The notes below the pieces were generated by a model. The model saw only the letters and a program-made list of their open reading frames with translations, did not search any database and was not told the DNA's origin. The position numbers were made by a program, and so were the translations under genes. 64,000 bases of DNA, from assembly GCA_900111695.1 (NCBI GenBank), contig FOHD01000007.1:1-64000 (forward strand). Reading direction: 5' to 3'. This DNA is from Olsenella sp. KH3B4 (GTDB lineage: Bacteria; Actinomycetota; Coriobacteriia; Coriobacteriales; Atopobiaceae). Each line of letters begins with the position of its first letter. Within the stretch, counting starts at the first letter, position 1. Shown piece by piece: positions 58,088 through 64,000 of the stretch.

Positions 58088-59073
58088 TGTGCCACCTCGT
58101 TCTTGGGGACGCACACCAGGATGGTGCGGCCATAGCCGTCGATATAGTTGCACGTGCACAGGGTGAGCACATGGCTCGACTTGCCGATAAGATCCGCCGC
58201 ATCAGAGCGCTTGGTCACCGACTTTGTGAGCAGGTCGGAGAGGTACGTGTGGAACTCGTCCGCAGTCGACCAGTCAAACACGCGCACGTTGGTGTCGTTT
58301 TCGTCCGTGTAGTAGAGAAGAAGCGGCTCAAGCTCGTACGTGGCGTCCTCGGTGACGTACCACACGGTGTTCACGGAGTCGAACGCCTCTTGCTTGTCCA
58401 TGTCAGCGATGGGCTTGAACATGGCGCCGTTGCGCAGGTGGTGGCCGTAGATGATGGTCTGCTGGTCAAGCATGCCCGGGGCCTGGTTCTGGTAGTCCAT
58501 GAAGACCTGGCCGCCCAGCGAGTAGTTGCCCTCGGCGTTGGTATGGAGGTACTTGTCGTTATCCGACGCCTGGTACACGGGGAAGCTCACCACGGTGTTG
58601 GGAATCTGCACCCAGCCCACGACCTCGGGGTTCACGGCCTTAAGGCCCGCCCAGTCCACCACGGGCGGCTGGTTGCCCTCGTCATCCACCGTGGCGTAGG
58701 CTGCGAGCTTCTCGTTCTCGACGTCCTGCTCGTGGTACTGCCACTGCGAGTAGCCGTACATGCCTGCCGCCGCCACGATGAGCGCGATGCCCACGATGAA
58801 GAGAATCGTGGAGATGATGCGGTTGCGCCGCTTGCGTGGGTCGCGGGAACGACGGCCGGAGAGGTCATACGGATCGGTCTCGCGGTAGTTGTCGCTCTTC
58901 AGGCGGCGGTTGTGGCGAGAAGCACCGACGCCGGCGCCCTTGGCGGACGGGTCGCCGGTCACCACGGGTATGAAGCCGGTGCTGCGCTTGTCGCCCGAGA
59001 CGTCGCCGCGCGAGGGGGCCGCGGAGCCCCCTCCGTCCGGTTGGCCAAAGTGCTTGCCCTGACTGTTTGACAC
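58084..59073 (-). CDS. Class B sortase
   Basis: 329 residues from a GTG at 59073 (AAAGG 6 nt upstream). An unusual ~83-residue cytoplasmic leader, Gly/Ser/Arg-rich, precedes one membrane helix (86-104). The catalytic set is complete: His211 in IIYGHHLRNG, Cys308 in TLCTC and Arg316 in GYGRTILV; the TLxTC and extra helix-containing spacing fit class B. It attaches surface proteins to the cell wall. It is sandwiched between yqeY and purF in a purine operon, with a 4-nt overlap with purF, so it is expressed with housekeeping genes. Confidence 0.92.
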   Translation of the reverse strand: MSNSQGKHFGQPDGGGSAAPSRGDVSGDKRSTGFIPVVTGDPSAKGAGVGASRHNRRLKSDNYRETDPYDLSGRRSRDPRKRRNRIISTILFIVGIALIVAAAGMYGYSQWQYHEQDVENEKLAAYATVDDEGNQPPVVDWAGLKAVNPEVVGWVQIPNTVVSFPVYQASDNDKYLHTNAEGNYSLGGQVFMDYQNQAPGMLDQQTIIYGHHLRNGAMFKPIADMDKQEAFDSVNTVWYVTEDATYELEPLLLYYTDENDTNVRVFDWSTADEFHTYLSDLLTKSVTKRSDAADLIGKSSHVLTLCTCNYIDGYGRTILVCVPKNEVAQ

Positions 59074-59100
59074 GTGACTGCCTTTCTCGCGCGCAGTGGG

Positions 59101-59550
59101 CTAGGACAGCTTGCTTCCCACGTACGCCGCGGCTGCGGGCTTGTCGAAGTTGCCGTTGGTCGCCTTGGTGAGCGCACCCATGACCTTGCCCATGTCGCGC
59201 TTGGACGTTGCGCCAAGCTCGGCGATGAGGGAATCGGCCAGCTTCTCAAGATCTGCGCCCTCGAGCTGGCGCGGCAGCAGCTGAGAAAGGACGTCCGCCT
59301 GCGTCGAAAGCTCCTGGATGCGCTCGGCGTGAGACTCGGCGCCCGCCTTGCGCAAGCCGTCGAGCTCTTCGGCGGTGACCTTCTGGAGCTTCTTCACGGC
59401 CTTGGTGAGGTCTGCCTCGGTGGCGTCACGGCGCTCGTCGACCTCGACCTGCTTCACGGCCTGGTTGACCTGGCGCAGGATGGAGAGGCGCGCCTTGTCG
59501 TGTGCCTTCATGGCAAGCTTGATCTGCTCGAGCAGCTCTTCCTTCTTCAT
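59101..59550 (-). CDS. yqeY: GatB/YqeY domain protein
   Basis: 149 residues, the usual length for stand-alone YqeY. Helical N-terminal region (MKKEELLEQIKLAMKAHDKARLSILRQV) and the tRNA-binding-like C-terminal domain ending MGKVMGALTKATNGNFDKPAAAAYV. Related to the tail of GatB/GatE amidotransferases; the role of the free protein is unclear. The ATG follows AGGGAGG. It starts 43 bp after purE and is 28 bp ahead of the sortase. Confidence 0.92.
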   Translation of the reverse strand: MKKEELLEQIKLAMKAHDKARLSILRQVNQAVKQVEVDERRDATEADLTKAVKKLQKVTAEELDGLRKAGAESHAERIQELSTQADVLSQLLPRQLEGADLEKLADSLIAELGATSKRDMGKVMGALTKATNGNFDKPAAAAYVGSKLS

Positions 59551-59593
59551 GCGGTGCTTTCCTCCCTGGTTGCAGCGGGTAACGTCGGCGGCT

Positions 59594-60055
59594 TTACGCC
59601 TCCGCCATCTGCTGCTTCATGTGGACGATCTTCTCGCGATACTCCGGCATGGTGGCCCCCAGAATCTGGGTGGCGTAGATGGCCGCGTTCTTGGCGCCGC
59701 CAATAGCCACGCAGGCCACGGGCACGCCTGAGGGCATCTGGACCATAGAGAGCAGGGAGTCCATGCCACCAAGGTCACTCGTCTTCATGGGGACGCCCAC
59801 GATGGGCAGCGGCGTGTAGGCGGCAACAACGCCGCCCAGGTGAGCGGCCTTGCCCGCAGCGGCGATAATCACCTTGAGGCCACGGTCTGCCGCAGTGGAG
59901 GCCCAGTCGTGGACCTTCTGCGGCGCGCGGTGCGCCGATGCGATGACCAGCTCGTACGGAACGCCCAGCTCGTCTAGCTGAGCCGTGCATGCCTCCATCG
60001 CCGGCATGTCCGACTTAGACCCCATGATGATTCCCACCAGCGGCTTGTCCGCCAT
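59594..60055 (-). CDS. purE: N5-carboxyaminoimidazole ribonucleotide mutase PurE
   Basis: 153 residues. It converts N5-CAIR to CAIR in purine synthesis. Hallmarks: GIIMGSKSDMPAMEA, SAHRAPQ, GKAAHLGGVVAAYTPLPIVGVP and VPVACVAIGGAKNAA. The ATG follows AAGGGGG. First gene of the likely purE-yqeY-srtB-purF-purM-purN transcript. No purK is adjacent. Confidence 0.96.
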   Translation of the reverse strand: MADKPLVGIIMGSKSDMPAMEACTAQLDELGVPYELVIASAHRAPQKVHDWASTAADRGLKVIIAAAGKAAHLGGVVAAYTPLPIVGVPMKTSDLGGMDSLLSMVQMPSGVPVACVAIGGAKNAAIYATQILGATMPEYREKIVHMKQQMAEA

Positions 60056-60090
60056 AGGACCCCCTTAGTGTTGGGTTCAGAGACCATCAC

Positions 60091-60096
60091 AGTATA
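60091..60096 (-). promoter_or_regulatory. Possible -10 element for purE
   Basis: TATACT followed by GTG on the minus strand, within a small CCATC...GATGG inverted repeat. The same TATACTGTG string is found upstream of metA. The -35 is poor. Confidence 0.35.
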
Positions 60097-60185
60097 GATG
60101 GAGCTGAGCGAAGCTGGGCGCTGGGGCCTATCATTGACCAACAGCAACAGATGCGACGAACCAGACACGATCCGAAGGGCACCGC

Positions 60186-61055
60186 ATGAACGCAAGGGAT
60201 CTCATTCTTTACCAGCGAGAAGGCGCGTACATCCCGCGCGTCGCAGCCGTGCACGACCTGTGCGGATACGGAAAGTGCTCGCTGGGCATCGCCATCCCCG
60301 TGCTCTCTGCGGCGGGGTGCGACGTGTGCCCCGTGCCCACCTCGCTCTTCTCGGCGCATACCAAGTTTCCCACGTTCTACATGCACGATACGACGCCGAT
60401 CCTGGACGACTACCTGGACGCCTGGGCCAAGGAGGGCATCGAGCTTGATGCGATTTACTCCGGGTTTCTGGGGTCTGCGGCTCAGGTGGGCGCCATTCAG
60501 CGGCTGTACCGCGAGCACCCGCAGGCGCTGCGCGTTGTCGACCCGGTGATGGGCGACGGCGGCAAGATGTACCCCACGTACACGGTTGAGCTGTGCGAGA
60601 AGATGCGCGAGCTGGTGAGTGGAGCGGACATTCTCACCCCCAACCTCACCGAGGCGCACCTGCTTACCGGCCTACCCTACCGCGGGCAGGATCTCTCGCG
60701 GGCCGAGGTCGAGCGGCATGCGGCCCAGCTTGTGGGTATGGGCGCTCGTCTCGTCGTGGTGAAGGGCGTGGTCCGCGGCGACGGCCTTATCAGGAATTAC
60801 ATTGCTGGCGAGAAGATCGACCTGGTAGAGGTTGTGGGCGAGCAGCTGCCGTTCATGACCCACGGGACCGGCGACCTGTTTGCCTCGGCACTCACCGGAG
60901 CCGTGATGTGCGGTCGCAGCGTGTACGACGCGGTGGCGTTTGCCACGGACTTCGTGCGCGACGCCATGCGCATCACGCGGCTGCAACCGGATAACGAGGT
61001 GCGCGGGGTGTCGTTCGAGAGCCTGTTGGGGCAGGTCGCCGCACTGGTGGGGTAG
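60186..61055 (+). CDS. Pyridoxal/pyridoxamine kinase
   Basis: 289 residues. Ribokinase-type PdxK/PdxY kinase that makes pyridoxal 5'-phosphate. Visible are HDLCGYGKCSLG near the N-terminus, DPVMGDGGKMY around 118-128, and the catalytic HGTGDLFASALTG near 225. The N-terminal Cys residues fit the CTP/GHKL-divergent PdxK-like pyridoxamine kinases found in Gram-positives. The ATG follows GAAGGG. Divergent from purE. Confidence 0.93.
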   Translation: MNARDLILYQREGAYIPRVAAVHDLCGYGKCSLGIAIPVLSAAGCDVCPVPTSLFSAHTKFPTFYMHDTTPILDDYLDAWAKEGIELDAIYSGFLGSAAQVGAIQRLYREHPQALRVVDPVMGDGGKMYPTYTVELCEKMRELVSGADILTPNLTEAHLLTGLPYRGQDLSRAEVERHAAQLVGMGARLVVVKGVVRGDGLIRNYIAGEKIDLVEVVGEQLPFMTHGTGDLFASALTGAVMCGRSVYDAVAFATDFVRDAMRITRLQPDNEVRGVSFESLLGQVAALVG

Positions 61056-61130
61056 CACCGGTGCCCGTGGCGGCGGCGGGCGTCGGCGCGAGGCGCGACG
61101 GCGGGCGCGGGGCGTCGGGTCTCACGGCAA

Positions 61131-61201
61131 TGCCGCGGATTCTCGCCGGTTAGGACTTTTTCGAACGTTTAGGGGCCCCTAAACGGCGAGGAGTCGCGGC
61201 A
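61131..61201. repeat. Palindromic repeat family E, copy 1
   Basis: 71-bp inverted repeat: TGCCGCG...TCGCCGGTTAG and CTAAACGGCGA...CGCGGCA, with a central AGGGGCCCCT palindrome. Confidence 0.8.
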
Positions 61202-61211
61202 GGACCGGACA

Positions 61212-61263
61212 TGCCGCGAATTCCGAACGGTTAGCCCGCCCTAAACGGCAAACTCACGCGGCA
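61212..61263. repeat. Palindromic repeat family E, copy 2
   Basis: 52 bp: TGCCGCGAATTC...CGGTTAG and CTAAACGG...CGCGGCA, ten bp after copy 1 in the same orientation. Both lie between the convergent pyridoxal kinase and membrane-protein genes. Confidence 0.8.
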
Positions 61264-61302
61264 TGACGCTGGCCGCCAAACGCCGCCCGACGGGCGCCGC
61301 AC

Positions 61303-62175
61303 CTACTTCCCGCTGTCGGTCGACGCATCTCCGGACTCGCTGCTTGTCTCCGCATCGCTCCCCGTCGAGCCGCCCGTGAGGTCATTCAGAATCGCAACCG
61401 GCGTAAACGACGTGGTGACCTGGTCGCGCAACTCCTCCTCAAGCGTCTCGTCCACACCCGTAATGTTGCAATTAAAGTTCACGCCCGTGGAACTCTGCGT
61501 CTTGGACCACACAAACGTGATGAACGAGGTCACGTCGCCGGTGGGCTTGAGGAACCCAAAGAGCTGCGACGTCTTGAACTTGCCGTTCTCGTCCATGTGA
61601 ACGTTCACGTGATAGATAACGGTGTTGATGTTGGGATTGAGCAGGCAGTTCACCGAGAAAGCCGAGGCCTGCACCTGCGAGCCGGCAAAGCACTCGAGCG
61701 CATCCTCCGAGCTTGTGTCAATCACGGTCACCTCGACGGTACCGGTGTTCTCGTCCGCCTCCTGCACCGAGAAGTCCTCGGGGAACTGCGTGAAGCCGTT
61801 GCCCCACTCGACGCCGCCGCGCAGCGCCGAAGCCACCGTGGCAACCGTCACGTTGTGCGCGAGGTCAGCGGTGTTGGAGCGACGCACCACGCCAAAAATG
61901 ACCTGTCCGACAACAACAATCACAAGAAAGACCAGCACAAAGCCAACGGCCGTCTTTGCGATGACCTTGCCCACGTTGGAACCGGAGGGGTCGTCGGCGG
62001 AAAGCGGGTCGATGTCGACGCCCGCGCCCTTCTCCTTGCGGCGCCTGCGCTCGCGGCGGGCGACCTCTTCGTTGGAGTGGCCCGTCTCGTCAACGGTTTC
62101 GAAGAGCTTCTCGGCCTCGTCGCCGGTAAGGGCTTTGGTCTGGCGACGGGCCATCTCGTTGTTCGACTTAGCCAT
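61303..62175 (-). CDS. Hypothetical membrane protein with extracytoplasmic domain
   Basis: 290 residues from the ATG at 62175 (GGGGGAG). A charged cytoplasmic segment of ~75 residues (EEVARRERRRRKEKG) is followed by one membrane helix (AVGFVLVFLVIVVVGQVIFG, ~80-100) and a ~190-residue outer domain with cysteines, ending in a Ser/Thr/Asp/Gly-rich tail. No family is recognised. Its start overlaps the Nudix gene by 8 nt, indicating co-expression with Nudix and purD. Confidence 0.78.
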   Translation of the reverse strand: MAKSNNEMARRQTKALTGDEAEKLFETVDETGHSNEEVARRERRRRKEKGAGVDIDPLSADDPSGSNVGKVIAKTAVGFVLVFLVIVVVGQVIFGVVRRSNTADLAHNVTVATVASALRGGVEWGNGFTQFPEDFSVQEADENTGTVEVTVIDTSSEDALECFAGSQVQASAFSVNCLLNPNINTVIYHVNVHMDENGKFKTSQLFGFLKPTGDVTSFITFVWSKTQSSTGVNFNCNITGVDETLEEELRDQVTTSFTPVAILNDLTGGSTGSDAETSSESGDASTDSGK

Positions 62176-63022
62176 CAAGCTCCCCCTCGCCTGCGGGGTC
62201 ATTCACAGGACCAGCAGCCTCACCAGGCGCAAGGCGATGCGCGATTGCGTCGCAGACAAGAGCGCCCACCACGGTCTTTGCGTCCTCAATCCTACCGTCA
62301 AGAACCGCGTCGACCAGCTCGGAGAGGTCAACAAGGTCCACATTGATAAACTCGTCGGCATCGGGGCTCGACTTTTGATAGCTCAGGCCCGTTGCCATGT
62401 AGAGGTGAATGAGCTCGTCGCAGAAGCCATCGGACGTGGCAATGGTGGTAAGGTAGGCCATCTTCTCGGCCTGCATACCGGTCTCCTCGGCCAGCTCGCG
62501 GTGGGCCGCGTCAAGCGGGTCCTCACCGGGGTCGAGCTTGCCCGCGGGAATCTCGACCGTCACGCGGTCAAGCGCCGTGCGGAACTGGCGCACCAAGCAG
62601 ATGCGCCCCTCGTCCGTGAGCGCGACAATCGCCACGGCACCGGGATGACGCACCACATCACGCACGGCAGTTCGACCATCCGGGAGCTTCACACGCAGGC
62701 GGTTGACGTTGAAGATGCGTCCGGTCCAGGCAACGTCCTCGGAGACAGGATGCTCTTCCAGGCTGGCGTCGCGCGGGTCATCCTCACCCAGCACCAGGTC
62801 ACGTATCTGCGGAACGCCCGAGACGTGGTCCTGGCTCGAGCGGTCGCCGTCAAAGGTGAGGTCATCGGCCGCGGAGCGCATGTCCGCGGTGGCCGAGCGA
62901 AGGTCGTCCATCGTGGGAACCGCCTCGACGTACTGGGGGCGAATCTGCGAATCGTCCGTGGGTGCACCCTCGTAGGAGTACCCCTCGCCCATCTCGTCGC
63001 CCGTGTCCTGCACCCGTGCCAC
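62168..63022 (-). CDS. Nudix hydrolase (ADP-ribose pyrophosphatase-like) with long N-terminal extension
   Basis: 284 residues from a GTG at 63022 (GGAGG 9 nt upstream). The Nudix box GKLDPGEDPLDAAHRELAEETGM is complete, preceded by VRQFRTALDRVTVEIPAG as in ADP-ribose pyrophosphatases (NudF/YqkG). Residues 1-95 are an acidic extension of unknown function not found in the short enzymes; an ATG ten codons in is an alternative start. It lies 53 bp after purD and overlaps the membrane protein gene. Confidence 0.87.
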   Translation of the reverse strand: MARVQDTGDEMGEGYSYEGAPTDDSQIRPQYVEAVPTMDDLRSATADMRSAADDLTFDGDRSSQDHVSGVPQIRDLVLGEDDPRDASLEEHPVSEDVAWTGRIFNVNRLRVKLPDGRTAVRDVVRHPGAVAIVALTDEGRICLVRQFRTALDRVTVEIPAGKLDPGEDPLDAAHRELAEETGMQAEKMAYLTTIATSDGFCDELIHLYMATGLSYQKSSPDADEFINVDLVDLSELVDAVLDGRIEDAKTVVGALVCDAIAHRLAPGEAAGPVNDPAGEGELDG

Positions 63023-63074
63023 CGCTGTGTGCCTCCAAATACGTTGATTGCTGCGTTATGCAAGCGCTCCGGCG

Positions 63075-64000
63075 CTATCCATTGCTGCGGGGAAGAACCG
63101 CCTTGGCGCCAATGTCATGCCGCATGGTCTTGCCCTCGAAGTTGATAAGGTCGCACGCGGCGTACGCCTGGCGTCGGGCCTCCTCGAAGGTTGGCGCCAC
63201 GGCCGTCACGTCCAGCACGCGGCCACCGGCCGTGACAAGCTGCCCGCTGGCGTCGATTGCGGTACCGGCGTGGTAGACGGTGACGCCGTCCAGCGCCTCC
63301 GCGCGATCGATGCCCGTGATGGCCTTGCCCTTCTCGTAGCTTCCGGGGTAGCCCGCGCTGGTGAGAACCACCGATACGGCCCAATCATCGTCCCACGTGA
63401 CCATATTGGGCGAGAGGGTCCCCTCGTCGCAGGCGAGAAAGACGTCGATAAGGTCTGCTTGCATGCGCGGCAGGACCACCTGGGTCTCGGGATCGCCAAA
63501 GCGCGCGTTGAACTCAAGCACCTTGGGGCCGTCCTTGGTAAGCATGAAGCCACCGTACAGGCAGCCGGAGTACGTGATGCCCTCGGCGCGAAGCTCGTCG
63601 ACCACGCGCTGCTCGATGGCAACCATGGCAGCGTGCTCTTCGGGAGTGACCATGGGGACGGGCGAGTAGACGCCCATGCCACCGGTGTTGGGGCCCTTGT
63701 CGCCATCGAGGGCGCGCTTGTGATCCTGCGCGGTGGCAAGCGGCACCAACGTAGTGCCGTCGGTGAGCGCGAGAAGCGAGCACTCGGGGCCATCGAGGGT
63801 CTCCTCCACAATCACCGTGGCCCCCGCCTCGCCAAAGCGGCCCGAGAAGCACTCACGCACGCCAGCCAGGGCTTCCTCGGTGTTCTTCGCCACGATGACA
63901 CCCTTGCCTGCGGCCAGGCCGTCGGCCTTCACCACGCAAGGACCATCGAGACGACGAACGTACTCCTCGCAGGGCTCCTGCTCGGTGAAGGAGCGCCAGG
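63075..64000 (-). CDS. purD: Phosphoribosylamine-glycine ligase PurD (partial)
   Basis: ATP-grasp ligase forming GAR from phosphoribosylamine, glycine and ATP. The frame is open to the window edge, so the N-terminal part is missing; the first visible segment is ...EEYVRRLDGPCVVKADGLAAGKGV. Also visible are GPECSLLALTDG, DHKRALDGDKGPNTGGMG and EFNARFGDPETQVVLPRM. The position just upstream of Nudix links it to the other pur genes in the window, though in a separate transcript from purE-purN. Confidence 0.95.
   Translation of the reverse strand, partial: WRSFTEQEPCEEYVRRLDGPCVVKADGLAAGKGVIVAKNTEEALAGVRECFSGRFGEAGATVIVEETLDGPECSLLALTDGTTLVPLATAQDHKRALDGDKGPNTGGMGVYSPVPMVTPEEHAAMVAIEQRVVDELRAEGITYSGCLYGGFMLTKDGPKVLEFNARFGDPETQVVLPRMQADLIDVFLACDEGTLSPNMVTWDDDWAVSVVLTSAGYPGSYEKGKAITGIDRAEALDGVTVYHAGTAIDASGQLVTAGGRVLDVTAVAPTFEEARRQAYAACDLINFEGKTMRHDIGAKAVLPRSNG

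Overview
The window looks like a chromosomal segment of a high-GC Gram-positive of the class Coriobacteriia (Olsenella/Atopobiaceae/Collinsella-like; inferred from gene content, not from a marker gene). Pointers are a dnaK-grpE-dnaJ-hspR operon with a MerR-type HspR repressor, strongly GC-rich third codon positions, an Nramp-related Mg2+ transporter of the kind studied in Eggerthella lenta, a class B sortase, and many short conserved-hypothetical genes. No phage, plasmid, insertion sequence or CRISPR array is visible, so this is mostly core genome. It is nevertheless rich in intergenic palindromic repeats and contains one very large, twice-frameshifted surface adhesin.

Layout. 1-6100: a partial hsp20, a small membrane protein, a PASTA-repeat membrane protein and clpB. 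6100-6850: intergenic repeats of two families. 6835-9221: CPBP protease, ribbon-helix-helix protein and SPFH membrane protein, probably one operon. 9686-14028: hspR-dnaJ-grpE-dnaK (transcribed right to left). 14527-21758: yfcE-like phosphodiesterase, MetA with acetyl-CoA-type specificity residue, DEAD-box helicase, RlmI-type methyltransferase, an AAA+ ATPase with an iterated upstream motif, tadA, tRNA-Ser(TGA) and lemA. 22172-25420: an apparent magnesium-transport operon (possible leader peptide, PRC/MgtE_N/CBS membrane protein, Nramp-related transporter). 25612-31423: a nucleoside-uptake operon (BMP lipoprotein, purine nucleoside phosphorylase, double ABC ATPase, two permeases). 31668-31931: hairpin repeat array. 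31958-37391: mtnA, PRC-barrel protein, YtxH protein, a cyanophycin-synthetase-N-like protein and a CNNM/CorC transporter. 37680-45512: an endo/exonuclease/phosphatase-fold membrane protein, an AbiEi/DUF559-like protein next to nested repeats, an EF-G-like GTPase with altered G3 motif, a radical SAM protein and a 23S rRNA uridine methyltransferase. 45636-54165: giant VWA/FctA-type adhesin in three reading frames. 54788-64000: purine biosynthesis (purN, purM, purF, purE, partial purD) interleaved with a class B sortase, YqeY, a pyridoxal kinase, a membrane protein and a Nudix hydrolase.

How the genes work together. Heat-shock genes hsp20, clpB and dnaK each have an upstream TCTAAGT-N7-nnnnAGA motif with the 7-7-7 geometry of an HspR/HAIR operator, and HspR itself is encoded at the end of the dnaK operon, so the protein-quality-control genes here probably form one HspR regulon. 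The nucleoside importer with DeoD salvages purines while the pur genes make them de novo. The sortase sits inside the pur operon and could anchor IPNTG-tailed proteins such as the adhesin 4 kb away, although class B specificity cannot be read from sequence alone.

The most noteworthy features are at least six distinct families of palindromic intergenic repeats, the two precisely locatable frameshifts in the adhesin (one a C5-to-C4 contraction), the Mg2+ operon with a possible proline-containing leader peptide, and the shared heat-shock operator.
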